Below, one piece after another: positions 1-9,613 of a DNA stretch of 64,000 bases. The position numbers and the translations under genes were made by a program. Under the pieces are notes generated by a model. It was not told the origin of the DNA. It saw nothing but the letters and a program-made list of their open reading frames with translations, and searched no databases. Source of the DNA: Marinobacter subterrani (lineage in GTDB: Bacteria > Pseudomonadota > Gammaproteobacteria > Pseudomonadales > Oleiphilaceae); contig NZ_LFBU01000001.1 in the NCBI RefSeq assembly GCF_001045555.1, positions 3,346,461 to 3,410,460 on the forward strand, read 5' to 3'. The stretch's first letter is position 1. Each line of letters starts with the position of its first letter.

Positions 1-1
1 G

Positions 2-535
2 TTTGCCCGGCCCAGCGGGCTCGGTGACCATCAGGCGGAATTGGCCGAACAGAGCCTGAGAGCCGTGATTGCCGATTCCAGTGAATCGTCACTGCAGGAT
101 ATCCGCGACCAGGAAGGTTACCTGCGCTTGCTGCGTTTCGAGATTCTCGAAGCCTGCCATTCCCTGATCCGGGAACTGCCGTTCAATACCGCCTGCGGCC
201 GGCTTCTGGAGGTGGACGGGGTGAAACGCTGTTTCCTGCTCAATTCCCAGGGCATCCAGCAGGGTAACCTGGCCCGGGCCAACCCGGATATTCACCGGGG
301 CAAGTTCAACCCGCTGTACCACTCTGCCGGTGCCCGCTGGGCGCACCGGGAGTATTTCCGCAACGCCCTGGAACGGCCCCAGCAGATCAGCAGCTGCCGG
401 CCCTACGTTGGCCTGCCGGATGCCAAACGCACCGTCACGCTGTCGACCATGCTGCCGGGGCAACGGGTGTTGTGCGTGGATATCCATCCGGACGAGGTAT
501 TTGGCGGCCAGCTTGGCTTCCCTGCCACTCTGTAA
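2..535 (+). CDS. C-terminal part of EAL-type c-di-GMP signalling protein (5' end outside window)
   Basis: The open frame runs in from the window edge, so only about 177 residues are visible and the true start is upstream. The visible part has no EAL catalytic motif. It looks like the PAS/PDC-like C-terminal sensor domain found after EAL domains in YkuI-type proteins: helical N-part, then a fold containing FLLNSQGIQ, HRGKFNPLYH and HREYFRNAL, ending with VDIHPDEVF. In that family the domain senses a ligand and modulates the cyclic-di-GMP phosphodiesterase. The gene ends 12 bases before the stop of the convergent RND pump gene. Assignment rests on motif memory; a plain PDC sensor domain of another protein is the main alternative. 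Confidence 0.5.
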   Translation, partial: FARPSGLGDHQAELAEQSLRAVIADSSESSLQDIRDQEGYLRLLRFEILEACHSLIRELPFNTACGRLLEVDGVKRCFLLNSQGIQQGNLARANPDIHRGKFNPLYHSAGARWAHREYFRNALERPQQISSCRPYVGLPDAKRTVTLSTMLPGQRVLCVDIHPDEVFGGQLGFPATL

Positions 536-547
536 TCCGGTAAGAAA

Positions 548-3500
548 TCAGAAATCGTCTGCCCGGTTCTGGGGGGCCGCCGCCAGGCTCGAGCCCCCGG
601 CGGTGCCGGACGCCTGCCGCTCGAGTTCCTTTTCCACGGCATTGGCAGATTTCGCAAACCGTGCCAGCAGGTTGTAGAGCACCGGGATGATGAACAGCGT
701 CAGGGTGGTGGCGAAAATCAGCCCGCCCAGAATCACCATGCCGATGGCCGCCCGGCTCTCGGCGCCGGCTCCGGTGGCAATCACCAGGGGAACGGCACCG
801 AACACGGTGGAAATGGTGGTCATCAGTACCGGGCGGAACCTCAGGCAGGCGCCTTCCAGAATCGCTTCCTTCACCTCATAGCCTTTTTCCCGGAGCTGGT
901 TGGCAAACTCGACGATCAATATGCCGTTCTTGGCCATCAGCCCCAGTAACATGATGATACCGATCTGGCTGTAGATGTTGAGGCTGATACCAGACCACCA
1001 GAGCGCCAGCAGGGCGCCGGTGACCGCCAGCGGCACCGACAGCATGATGATCAGCGGGTGAATCCAGCTCTCGAACTGGGCCGCCAGCACCAGGAACACA
1101 ATCACGAAGGCCAGGCCAAAGGTGACATAGATCGCCGACGACGATTCCTGGAATTCCCGCGACAGACCCTTGTAGCTGAGCCGCGCCTCCGGCGGCAGAT
1201 TGTCCAACGCCAGGTTGTTCAGGTATGTCAGGGCCGAGCCCAGATCGTAGCCCTCTGCGAGAGAGGCGCTGATCACCACCGCCGGCAGCCGGTCGATGCG
1301 GCGAAGATCCGGGTTGGCGCCGATTTCTTCCACCGAGACCAGCGACTGCAGGGGAATCAGGGTGCCGCCCTCCCGCGGACGCAGGAAAATCTGGCCCAGA
1401 TCGGCGGGCGTTGCCCGATCGGCGTCCGCCGCCTGGACGATGACGTCGTATTCCCGGCCACGGTCCAGATAGGTGGTGACCTGGCGGGACGCAAGCATGG
1501 TCTGCAGGGTCAGCCCGACATCTTCAATGGTGATGTCCAGGTCGGCCGCCCGTTCCCGGTCGATCGACACCCGCAACTCCGGCCGGGTCAGCTCGAAATC
1601 GGTCTCCAGGTTGAGCAGCCTGGGGTTCTGTTTGGCCAGCTCGACAATTTCCTGGCTCCAGGTCTGGACCGATTCATAGTCCGGGCCCGCCACCACAAAC
1701 TCCACCGGCTGGTTGAAGCCGCGCTGGCCCAGGCCCGGCGGGTTGACAGCCACGGTACGGATGCCGGATATCTGGCTCAGTTTGCCGCGCAGTTCACTGG
1801 TAATCGCCTGCTGCTTCACCGCTCGTTCTTCCCAGGGCACCAGCCCCATGATCATGAAAGCGTTGTCTTCTTCACCCCGGAACCCGACGATGGACAGCAA
1901 CCGGTTCGCTGAGCCGTCTTCCAGGTAAGGCAACAGAACCTGCTCGGCCTTGCGCACGTAGTGGTCGGTGTATTCCACGGTGGAGCCCCGGGGCGCGCTG
2001 GTGGGCATGATGATCACCCCCCGGTCTTCGGTCGGCGCCAGTTCCTGGGGCAGGCGCGGAAATATCACCACGGCAACGATCAGCCCCACGACGCCGAGGC
2101 CCAGCAGCAGCCCGGGCTGGTTGAGGGAGAAGCGCAACAGGCGCTCGTAGCCGTTGGTCAGGCCATTGAGGACTTTCTCGCTGGCGGCCCACAAGCGATG
2201 ACCCTCGGCGGATTCCGGGCTGTGCTTGAGCCATTTGGAACACAGCATCGGGGTCAGGGTGAGGGCCACCAGGCTGGACACCATCACCGCCGCGGCCAGG
2301 GTAAAGCCGAACTCGGCAAACAGCCGGCCGATATTGCCGCCCATAAAGGAGATGGGCACAAACACCGCGACCAGGGTCAGGGTGGTGGCGATGACCGCAA
2401 AGGCCACCTGCTTGGCACCCCGGTAGGACGCCAGCAGGGGCGGCTCGCCCTCATCGATCCGGCGCTGGATGTTCTCCAGCATGACAATGGCATCGTCCAC
2501 CACCAGGCCGATGGCCAGAATCACCGCCAGCAGGGTCAGCACGTTGATGGAGAAACCCAGGAAACCCAGGCCGATAAAGGCGCCGATGACCGACACCGGA
2601 ATGGTCACCGCGGGTATCAGCGTGGCCCGCCAGGAACGCAGGAACAGGAAGATCACCAGAATCACCAGGGCGACGGCAATGGCCAGGGTGATCACAACCT
2701 CCTTGATGGAGGCGCGGATGAAGATGGATTCGTCGTAGCTTTCGGCAATGGTGACTTCCGGCGGCAGGGTTTTCCGGATTTCCACCAGTTCGGCCCGGAC
2801 CGCGTCGGAGACCGCTACCGTGTTGGCCTTGGACTGACGAATCACGCCCATGCCAATGGCGGTCTGGCCGTTGGCCCGTAACCGGCTGATGTCCGACTCC
2901 ACGCCCATCTGGACATTGGCCACTTCCCCCAGGCGCAGAAGATCGTTGCCGTCGCGGCGGATCACCAGCTCGCGGAACTGCTCGACATCGGTCAGCCGGC
3001 CTTCGGCCCGGACGGTGAAATTGCGGGTGGACGAATCCACCGACCCGGCCGGCAGTTCCACGTTGTTGGCCCGCAGCGCCCGTTCAACCTCGGCTACGGT
3101 GATATCCCGGGCCGCCAGACGCTCCTGGTCGAGCCAGACCCGGATGGCATAGCGGCGCTCGCCCCCGATGCGGACATCGGCCACGCCATCGAGCACCGAC
3201 AACCGGTCGGCCAGCACCCGTTCCGCGAAGTCACTCAGTTCGGCACTGTCCCAGACATCGCTGCGCAGGGTTATCCACATCATGGGGCGGGCATCGGAAT
3301 CCGCCTTCTGAACTACCGGGGCCCCGGCTTCTTCCGGTAACTCATCGGCAATTCGCGATACCGCATCGCGGACATCGTTGGCGGCAACGTCAACATCCCG
3401 GGAGATGGAAAATTCGATACTGGTTCGGGATTCACCCTGCTCGGTGGATGATTCGATGGAGCGGATGCCCTCGATGCCGCTGATTGCGCCCTCAACCACC

Positions 3501-3694
3501 TGGGTGATCTGGGTATCCACCACCTCGGCTGCGGCCCCGGTATAGTCGGTGGAAATGGACACTACAGGTGGATCAATATCCGGGTATTCCCGCACCGGGA
3601 GGCCCAGCAAAGCCGCCAGACCGAACACCACAATCAGCAGACTGAGCACCGTGGCAAAAACCGGGCGCTTGATGGAAACATCGGAGAGGATCAC
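548..3694 (-). CDS. RND efflux pump inner-membrane permease (HAE1/AcrB type)
   Basis: 1048 residues, the usual size of AcrB/MexB-type permeases. It begins at a GTG with SDVSIKRPVFATVLSLL, the conserved first transmembrane helix, followed by REYPDIDPP. The TM4 proton-relay pair is visible in GLVVDDAIVMLENI, and the second half repeats the fold with a further porter domain and six helices. It uses proton-motive force to export hydrophobic compounds from the periplasm or inner leaflet. The start lies 3 bases after the stop of the adaptor gene, so the two are one transcription unit. No outer-membrane channel gene is adjacent, so a TolC-like channel is probably encoded elsewhere. The substrate cannot be told from sequence. 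Confidence 0.95.
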   Translation of the reverse strand: MILSDVSIKRPVFATVLSLLIVVFGLAALLGLPVREYPDIDPPVVSISTDYTGAAAEVVDTQITQVVEGAISGIEGIRSIESSTEQGESRTSIEFSISRDVDVAANDVRDAVSRIADELPEEAGAPVVQKADSDARPMMWITLRSDVWDSAELSDFAERVLADRLSVLDGVADVRIGGERRYAIRVWLDQERLAARDITVAEVERALRANNVELPAGSVDSSTRNFTVRAEGRLTDVEQFRELVIRRDGNDLLRLGEVANVQMGVESDISRLRANGQTAIGMGVIRQSKANTVAVSDAVRAELVEIRKTLPPEVTIAESYDESIFIRASIKEVVITLAIAVALVILVIFLFLRSWRATLIPAVTIPVSVIGAFIGLGFLGFSINVLTLLAVILAIGLVVDDAIVMLENIQRRIDEGEPPLLASYRGAKQVAFAVIATTLTLVAVFVPISFMGGNIGRLFAEFGFTLAAAVMVSSLVALTLTPMLCSKWLKHSPESAEGHRLWAASEKVLNGLTNGYERLLRFSLNQPGLLLGLGVVGLIVAVVIFPRLPQELAPTEDRGVIIMPTSAPRGSTVEYTDHYVRKAEQVLLPYLEDGSANRLLSIVGFRGEEDNAFMIMGLVPWEERAVKQQAITSELRGKLSQISGIRTVAVNPPGLGQRGFNQPVEFVVAGPDYESVQTWSQEIVELAKQNPRLLNLETDFELTRPELRVSIDRERAADLDITIEDVGLTLQTMLASRQVTTYLDRGREYDVIVQAADADRATPADLGQIFLRPREGGTLIPLQSLVSVEEIGANPDLRRIDRLPAVVISASLAEGYDLGSALTYLNNLALDNLPPEARLSYKGLSREFQESSSAIYVTFGLAFVIVFLVLAAQFESWIHPLIIMLSVPLAVTGALLALWWSGISLNIYSQIGIIMLLGLMAKNGILIVEFANQLREKGYEVKEAILEGACLRFRPVLMTTISTVFGAVPLVIATGAGAESRAAIGMVILGGLIFATTLTLFIIPVLYNLLARFAKSANAVEKELERQASGTAGGSSLAAAPQNRADDF

Positions 3695-3697
3695 GGA

Positions 3698-4792
3698 TCA
3701 GGACTCCATGGACTTGGCGAAGCGATTGTCCGGAATCACGTTTTCCCCTTCTTTCACCTCAATCCGGTCACCACTGCTGAGCCGGTCCTGACCGGTGACA
3801 ATGATCCGGTCATCCATTGCCAGGCCCTCCACCACCTCGACCCGGCCCGGCATCCGTGAGCCCAGGACCACGGATACCCGGCGGGCAATGCCGTCCTCCG
3901 CCACGAACACATACTTTTCGTCGCCCCGGATCATCACCGCCTGTTCCGGAATCACCAGCGCCTCCCGCTGCCGCAGGGTCAGGGTGGCGGACATGAACTG
4001 GCCCGGCCGCAACCGGCCATCGGGGTTGTCGATCAGTGCGCGCACCGGCAGGGTACGGCTCAGCTCATTGATGCGGGTACCCAGCTGCGCCAGTTTGCCG
4101 CTGAAGGTCTGATCGGGGTAGGCGGGAGACTGGCCACTGACCGTCTGATCCAGGGCCACCTGCCCCAGAAAGCGCTCGGGAATGGCAAAGTTAAGTTCCA
4201 TCTGATCGGTGCTGTCGAGGGTGGTGACACTGGTGCCGGAGGTCAGATAGGCACCGACGCTGATGTCACTCAGCCCCACCACGCCCGCGAAAGGCGCTTC
4301 AATCCGATGGTTTTCCAGTCGGACCCGCGCCGACTGGCGCTGGGCCTCGGCCACATCCACGGCCGTGCGCAGTTCATCCACCTGGGACTGGGAAACACTG
4401 TTGTTGGAGCGCAACTGAAGCGCCCGATCGTATTGCCGGCGGGCATCCGCCAACTGGGCTTCGATGATTTTCAGGTCGGCCCGGGCCTGGCGGTCGTCCA
4501 GCCGCAGCAAGAGTTGGCCTTGCTCCACTCTCCGGCCGGTTTCAAGGTTGAGTTCGGTCACCCGGCCGCTCACCTCGGTGGTCAGCTCTACGGCATTGAG
4601 CGCCCGGAGGCTGCCCACCGCCTTCACCACGTCGCGAACGGTGTCGCGCTCGGGCACGAACGTGTTGACCACGCTGGCCGGCCGTTCGCCGCTTTCCGCC
4701 GCCGCTGTTCCGTTATCCATGTTCTGCAATACAACGGCGCCACCGACAGCCATGGCTACCAGCACCAGCGCAATCAACCACTGTTTCCACAT
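3698..4792 (-). CDS. RND efflux periplasmic adaptor (membrane fusion protein, HlyD/MexA family)
   Basis: 364 residues from the ATG at 4792 (MWKQWLIALVLVAMAVGGAV), which places one membrane anchor at the N-terminus. An upstream ATG at 4843 would add 17 residues with no signal character, so the inner start is preferred. Behind the anchor come the lipoyl-like half motifs (GRVTELNLETGRRVEQGQLL and APFAGVVGLSDI) flanking a helical hairpin with LRSNNSVSQSQVDELR, then beta-barrel and membrane-proximal domains. It bridges the permease at 548-3694 to an outer-membrane channel. It is the middle gene of a three-gene minus-strand unit. Confidence 0.93.
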   Translation of the reverse strand: MWKQWLIALVLVAMAVGGAVVLQNMDNGTAAAESGERPASVVNTFVPERDTVRDVVKAVGSLRALNAVELTTEVSGRVTELNLETGRRVEQGQLLLRLDDRQARADLKIIEAQLADARRQYDRALQLRSNNSVSQSQVDELRTAVDVAEAQRQSARVRLENHRIEAPFAGVVGLSDISVGAYLTSGTSVTTLDSTDQMELNFAIPERFLGQVALDQTVSGQSPAYPDQTFSGKLAQLGTRINELSRTLPVRALIDNPDGRLRPGQFMSATLTLRQREALVIPEQAVMIRGDEKYVFVAEDGIARRVSVVLGSRMPGRVEVVEGLAMDDRIIVTGQDRLSSGDRIEVKEGENVIPDNRFAKSMES

Positions 4793-4849
4793 AGGGTGTC
4801 CAGACTCATGTTCGTTTCGATTAAAGGGCTGTCTAAAGGGCAATCCGGT

Positions 4850-5407
4850 TCACTTTTTCTGGATAACCAGTACCACTTCGCCCACATCAACGCCCCATTT
4901 GCTCATAGTGGTCTCGTTGATCAGGGTGTCCGGAGTAATCAGGTACATCCAGTCATCCATCCGCACATCCAGGGTGCCATCGCCGTAGGGCACCCGGAGC
5001 AGGTAATTCATATGGATGGCATTGCCCTGCCAGCGCATGATTCCCGGCTCCACCACATCACCGGCCTCGGCCAGATAGCCCCCATCCGAGGGGGTCAGGG
5101 TCCAGACCCGGGTCTGGACCTCGCCGTCGTTGAACCGGAAGGTTTCGTCAAGGGTTCCGACACCCTTTTCCCAGGAGGCGGTAATGTCTGCATCAAAGGT
5201 ACGAATAACTTCTCCGGAGAAGTTCTTGACCACGCCACGGGCCGAAAGTTCGCCGGTAAAGAACTGTTGCGGCACGAGTTTCGGCGACCGCTCCGCGTAA
5301 TCGTCGAGTGACGGGCCGGCACAGCCACTGAGCAGCAGTACCGACGCTACCAGCCACAGTATAGGGGCCGGTATGCGTTTCGAAATCCCGGATAGCAGGC
5401 TTTGCAT
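4850..5407 (-). CDS. DUF3833 family lipoprotein
   Basis: 185 residues from the ATG at 5407. A hydrophobic signal ends in the lipobox-like LLLSGC, so the mature protein is probably lipid-anchored in the envelope. The body (FFTGELSARGVVKNFSGEV, TLDETFRFNDG, RVWTLTPSDGGYLAEAGDVV) matches my recollection of DUF3833, a family of unknown function with a predicted beta-rich calycin-like fold. It precedes the adaptor and pump genes by 57 bases on the same strand and may be co-transcribed. The open frame extends further upstream to 5494, but that part lacks signal-peptide character. Confidence 0.8.
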   Translation of the reverse strand: MQSLLSGISKRIPAPILWLVASVLLLSGCAGPSLDDYAERSPKLVPQQFFTGELSARGVVKNFSGEVIRTFDADITASWEKGVGTLDETFRFNDGEVQTRVWTLTPSDGGYLAEAGDVVEPGIMRWQGNAIHMNYLLRVPYGDGTLDVRMDDWMYLITPDTLINETTMSKWGVDVGEVVLVIQKK

Positions 5408-5651
5408 GACTTTTACACTCTTTCCGTGGGTTGGTGATCTGATATCAGCCTTCAAAATACGCCCAACGAGGCGTTTACGATCATTCGGTGGCACGCCAGT
5501 GCCGATTCCGTCATTTCAGCCAATTGTCCATTCTGACAGTCCCACCGGCGCTTTTCGTCAATGGCAGTGCGCCAGGAATGACGTACAACAGCAGGCAAGA
5601 GGGCCACGCTCGCCCTGACCCAATTCCGAGACAGACCCAGAGGATTCCTCC

Positions 5652-7472
5652 ATGCCGGTTTACAAAGCGCCCCTGAGGGACATGAAATTCCTGCTCAACG
5701 ACGTGTTCGATTACCCGGCGCACTACCAGAGGCTGGCCTCCGGTGAAAACGCGACGCCGGACATCGTGGATGCCATCCTGACCGAGTGCGGCCGCTTCTG
5801 CGAAGAGGTGTTGAGCCCGCTTTACCAGACCGGCGACGAGGAAGGTTGCACACTGGATAACGGCCAGGTCACCACACCCGGCGGTTACCGGGACGCCTAT
5901 GAGCAATACGTCAGCGGCGGTTGGCAGGGCCTGTCGGCGCCCGAGGCCTTCGGTGGCCAGGGCCTGCCCGCCTCCATGGGCCTGCTGAAACAGGAGATGA
6001 TGGGTACCGCCAACTGGTCGTTCTCCATGTACCCGGGGCTGTCGCTCGGTGCCATGAACACGATTTTCCTGCACGGGGATGAGCAACAGAAACAGACGTT
6101 TCTGATTCCTCTGACCGAGGGCCGCTGGGCCGGCACCATGTGCCTGACAGAACCCCAGTGCGGTACCGATCTGGGCCAGGTGAAAACCCGGGCCGAACCC
6201 CAGTCCGACGGCAGTTACCGGCTCACCGGTACCAAGATCTTCATTTCTTCCGGCGAGCATGACCTGACCGAAAACATTGTCCACATCGTGCTGGCGCGCC
6301 TGCCGGAGGCCCCGAAAGGCACCCGGGGTATCAGTCTGTTTATCGTGCCCAAGTTTCTGCCGGATGCCGAAGGCGGCGTGGGTGAACGCAACGCGGTGAG
6401 CTGCGGTGCCCTGGAAAAGAAGATGGGCATCAAGGCCTCGGCCACTTGCGTGATGAATTTCGACGGCGCCACCGGCTTTCTGATCGGCCCTGAAAACGAA
6501 GGTCTTGACTGCATGTTCACCTTCATGAATACCGCCCGCATCGGCACCGCCATTCAGGGTGTGGGGCCGGCCGAGCTGTCGTATCAGTGGGCCCTGGCCT
6601 ACGCCAGAGAGCGCCGCTCCATGCGGGCACTGTCAGGCAAGAAGGATCCGGAAGAGGTGGCAGACACCATCATCCACCACGCCGATGTCCGGCGCATGCT
6701 GCTGACCCAGAAGGCCATCGCCGAGGGTGGCCGGGCCATGCTCTATTACGCCGCCCGGCTGGCCGATCATATGGTGGAGGGCCTGACCGAAGGGGATGAC
6801 AGGAAGGCAGAGAAGTACGACGACAAGCTCGGGTTCCTCACCCCCATCCTCAAGGGCTTTCTGACCGAAATGGGATGCGAGGCCGCCAATCTCGGCGTGC
6901 AGGTGTTCGGTGGCCACGGCTACATCCGCGAGCATGGCATGGAGCAGATTGTCCGGGATACCCGCATTGCCACCCTGTACGAGGGCACCACCGGTATCCA
7001 GGCCCTCGACCTGCTGGGCCGGAAGGTGCTGCTGATGACCCGGGGCGGCGCGGTACGGGACTTCACCCTGAAGATTGCCAACTTCGCGCGCAAACAGCTG
7101 ACAGACAAACGCCTGCGCCCCTATGCCCTCGAGCTGATCAAACTGACCGGCCAGTGGAATCTGCTGACCGTCCGGATCATGCTTGCCGCCCGCAAGGAGC
7201 GCGACCTGGTCAGTGCCGCCGCTAACGACTTCCTGATGTACAGCGGCTACGTCACCATGGCGTACATGTGGCTGCGCCAGGCCACCGCGGCGGTGGATAG
7301 ACTGGACAACGGGGGCGAGGAATCGGAGGCGTTCTATCGAGCCAAACTGGCTACCACGGAATTCTATTTCGAGCGCCTGTTACCCCGGGCCCAATCCCAC
7401 GCCACCAGCATGCTCAGCCCGACCCGGACTCTGATGCAGCTGGAGCCCGACCATATGGCCTTTACCGGTTGA
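5652..7472 (+). CDS. acyl-CoA dehydrogenase with extended C-terminal domain (DmdC/FadE-like)
   Basis: 606 residues, the length of the large acyl-CoA dehydrogenases (DmdC-like), not the 380-residue short type. The start MPVYKAPLRDMKFLLNDVF is typical of this group. FAD and substrate binding segments are visible: CLTEPQCGTDLG, KIFISSGEHD, and GGHGYIREHGMEQIVRD followed by LYEGTTGIQALDLLGRK, where the catalytic glutamate lies in YEGTTG. The last ~130 residues form the extra C-terminal domain. It oxidises acyl-CoA to enoyl-CoA, passing electrons to ETF. The chain length is not predictable; a methylmercaptopropionyl-CoA role is possible but unsupported by neighbours. Confidence 0.93.
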   Translation: MPVYKAPLRDMKFLLNDVFDYPAHYQRLASGENATPDIVDAILTECGRFCEEVLSPLYQTGDEEGCTLDNGQVTTPGGYRDAYEQYVSGGWQGLSAPEAFGGQGLPASMGLLKQEMMGTANWSFSMYPGLSLGAMNTIFLHGDEQQKQTFLIPLTEGRWAGTMCLTEPQCGTDLGQVKTRAEPQSDGSYRLTGTKIFISSGEHDLTENIVHIVLARLPEAPKGTRGISLFIVPKFLPDAEGGVGERNAVSCGALEKKMGIKASATCVMNFDGATGFLIGPENEGLDCMFTFMNTARIGTAIQGVGPAELSYQWALAYARERRSMRALSGKKDPEEVADTIIHHADVRRMLLTQKAIAEGGRAMLYYAARLADHMVEGLTEGDDRKAEKYDDKLGFLTPILKGFLTEMGCEAANLGVQVFGGHGYIREHGMEQIVRDTRIATLYEGTTGIQALDLLGRKVLLMTRGGAVRDFTLKIANFARKQLTDKRLRPYALELIKLTGQWNLLTVRIMLAARKERDLVSAAANDFLMYSGYVTMAYMWLRQATAAVDRLDNGGEESEAFYRAKLATTEFYFERLLPRAQSHATSMLSPTRTLMQLEPDHMAFTG

Positions 7473-7492
7473 TCGCCGGGACGGGATCGCCT

Positions 7493-8152
7493 CTACTGCC
7501 GGAACCGGCGGATGAACGCCTCGGACTCGGCGATGGAGGCTTCCATATTGCGGATCAGGGTAGCTACATCGCTCCGGATGCTACCCAGTTCGCTTTCGAG
7601 GGCACCGATGGCCTGGGCATTGAGGTTGTGCTTGAGATACAGCACCTGGTCCTCGAACGCCTGCAAAACCGGGTTCATGCGGTCTTCCGCCTGATGCATG
7701 CGGGTGATCAGTTGCTGGTACTGACTCCGGGTTTCCCGAAGCTGTTGCTGGCTGCTGCGCCTGAGTGAGTCACTCTGGTAAAGCGCCAGCTCGTCCTCCC
7801 ATTCGGCAAACAGTGCCTGGGAGACATCCTCGACGCCATCAATGCGATCCCGGACCTCGTCGGCCACCTCGACGCTGTCCTCGTAGGCGGCGAGAATCTC
7901 CTCATACTTTTCCTTCAGTTCGGTATCCGGGGTGGCTACCACGCTCTGGAACCGGGCCAGCGCGGAGCGAAAGGTTTCCTGCGCTTCGGTCTGGGCATCC
8001 CGGGCGTCCTCCACCCGGTCCACCAGGATTTCGCGCTTTTCGAAACCGAGTTTTTCCATGGTGTTGTAGTAAACCGTGCTGCAGCCGGACAGGGTTACAG
8101 CGGTTAGCAGGGCCAGGAGCCAGGGGGCACAACGAGTCAGGCGGTGGGGCAT
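7493..8152 (-). CDS. DUF2959 family lipoprotein
   Basis: 219 residues. The N-terminal signal ends at TLSGCSTVYYN, a lipobox with Cys as the probable lipidated residue. The rest is almost wholly helical with heptad-like runs (EDARDAQTEAQETFRSAL, DEVRDRIDGVEDVSQALF), so a coiled-coil periplasmic protein is expected. STVYYNTMEKLGFEKREIL is the characteristic opening of DUF2959. Function is unknown. The stop faces the acyl-CoA dehydrogenase stop 20 bases away, and the start is 12 bases after the end of mnmE on the same strand, so read-through from mnmE is likely. Confidence 0.85.
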   Translation of the reverse strand: MPHRLTRCAPWLLALLTAVTLSGCSTVYYNTMEKLGFEKREILVDRVEDARDAQTEAQETFRSALARFQSVVATPDTELKEKYEEILAAYEDSVEVADEVRDRIDGVEDVSQALFAEWEDELALYQSDSLRRSSQQQLRETRSQYQQLITRMHQAEDRMNPVLQAFEDQVLYLKHNLNAQAIGALESELGSIRSDVATLIRNMEASIAESEAFIRRFRQ

Positions 8153-8164
8153 GGGGTGTCCTTG

Positions 8165-9538
8165 TTATTTTCCGATACAGAAGCTGCTGAAGATCTTGCC
8201 CAGAAGCTCATCCGGTGTCAGGTGGCCGGTGATTTCGCCAAGGGCCTCCTGGGCGGCGCGCAAATCCTCGGCCAGCAGTTCCCCGGCGCCAAAGCCCTCC
8301 AGCTGACCCTGGCCCTGCAACAGGGAAGCCCGGGCCCGTTCCAGGGCATCCAGGTGCCGGCGCCGCGCCAGGAAGCCACCCTCGGTGGTGCTGGCAAATC
8401 CCATGCACTGTTTGAGGTGATCGCGCAGGGTCTCCAGGCCGTCCGAGGATTTGGCGGCGAGCCGGATGACCGGGGCTGACGACTGACCGGGCTCGGCCGT
8501 TATCCCCGCTGATTCGCCCGACAGGTCCACCTTGTTGCGGACAACCGTTACCGGCGCATTGGCAGGCAAGCGGTCAATAAAATCCGGCCAGATTTCGTGC
8601 GGCTCGGTCCTGTCGGTGGTGGTGGCATCCACCATCAGCAGGATCCGGTCAGCCTGGCCGATCTCGTCCCAGGCCCGGGCGATGCCAATCTGTTCGACCT
8701 CGTCCGGACTGTCCCTCAGGCCGGCGGTATCGATGATGTGCAGCGGCATCCCGTCAATATGGATATGCTCCCGGAGCACATCCCGGGTGGTCCCTTCAAT
8801 GGCGGTCACGATGGCCGCCTCCCGTCCCGCCAGAGCGTTGAGGAGACTGGATTTGCCGGCATTGGGCCGTCCGGCGATAACCACCTTCATACCGTCCCGG
8901 AGAATGGTGCCCTGTTGGGCCTCGGTCAGGATGATGTCCAGGCGGCTGATCAGGGCTTCCAGGTCACCGGCCACCTTGCCATCGGCGAGGAAATCAATTT
9001 CCTCTTCCGGAAAGTCGATGGCCGCCTCCACGTAGATCCTCAGATGGGTGACGGCATCCACCAGCTCATCAACCTGCCGGGAAAACACCCCCTGCATGGA
9101 GCGCACTGCACAGCGGGCGGCCTGCTCGGAACTGCTCTCGATCAGGTCGGCGATGGCCTCGGCCTGGGCCAGATCCAGCTTGTCATTCAGAAATGCCCGC
9201 TCAGAGAATTCGCCAGGCCGGGCCAGTCTCGCGCCCAGGCTACAGACCTCGCGAAGCAGGAGATCGAGGATCACCGTGCCGCCATGGCCCTGCAATTCGA
9301 AGACGTCCTCGCCGGTAAAGGAGTGGGGGTTGGGGAAAAACAGACCAATGCCTTCGTCAATCAGAGAGCCCTGGCGGTCGAGAAACGGGCCATAGTGGGC
9401 ATAGCGCGGCCTGGGGCTGAAACCCAGCATCCGCCCGGCAATCTCCGAGGCTTTCGGGCCGGATACCCGGACGATGCCAACGCCGGCGCGGCCGGGTGCG
9501 GTGGCTATGGCAGCGATGGTGTCAGAACTCTGGCTCAT
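8165..9538 (-). CDS. mnmE: tRNA uridine-5-carboxymethylaminomethyl modification GTPase MnmE
   Basis: 457 residues, full length. The N-terminal tetrahydrofolate-binding domain starts with [22 protein letters not shown]. The inserted G domain has the P-loop [26 protein letters not shown] and NKVD motifs. The protein ends in FCIGK, the conserved C-terminal C-x-GK with the catalytic cysteine. With MnmG it modifies the wobble uridine of several tRNAs. The position next to yidC and rpmH is the usual gammaproteobacterial arrangement. A hairpin between yidC and mnmE suggests partial transcriptional separation. Confidence 0.98.
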   Translation of the reverse strand: MSQSSDTIAAIATAPGRAGVGIVRVSGPKASEIAGRMLGFSPRPRYAHYGPFLDRQGSLIDEGIGLFFPNPHSFTGEDVFELQGHGGTVILDLLLREVCSLGARLARPGEFSERAFLNDKLDLAQAEAIADLIESSSEQAARCAVRSMQGVFSRQVDELVDAVTHLRIYVEAAIDFPEEEIDFLADGKVAGDLEALISRLDIILTEAQQGTILRDGMKVVIAGRPNAGKSSLLNALAGREAAIVTAIEGTTRDVLREHIHIDGMPLHIIDTAGLRDSPDEVEQIGIARAWDEIGQADRILLMVDATTTDRTEPHEIWPDFIDRLPANAPVTVVRNKVDLSGESAGITAEPGQSSAPVIRLAAKSSDGLETLRDHLKQCMGFASTTEGGFLARRRHLDALERARASLLQGQGQLEGFGAGELLAEDLRAAQEALGEITGHLTPDELLGKIFSSFCIGK

Positions 9539-9564
9539 GGTGGTGGGTCCTCGGGCCGAAACAA

Positions 9565-9589
9565 CAGAGGCTCCGCGAAGGAGCCTCTG
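9565..9589 (-). terminator. hairpin between yidC and mnmE
   Basis: A perfect 10-base inverted repeat (CAGAGGCTCC / GGAGCCTCTG) with a 5-base loop lies 24 bases past the yidC stop on the minus strand. The following minus-strand bases (TTGTTT) are only weakly U-rich, so it may act as an attenuator or a weak terminator. Confidence 0.5.
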
Positions 9590-9613
9590 TATCGGTCAGG
9601 TCGATGGCACGGG

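Noticed and set aside
1058..2881. Two long plus-strand frames opposite the RND pump gene
   Set aside because: The pump is intact on the other strand and the antisense products have no recognisable domains and biased composition.
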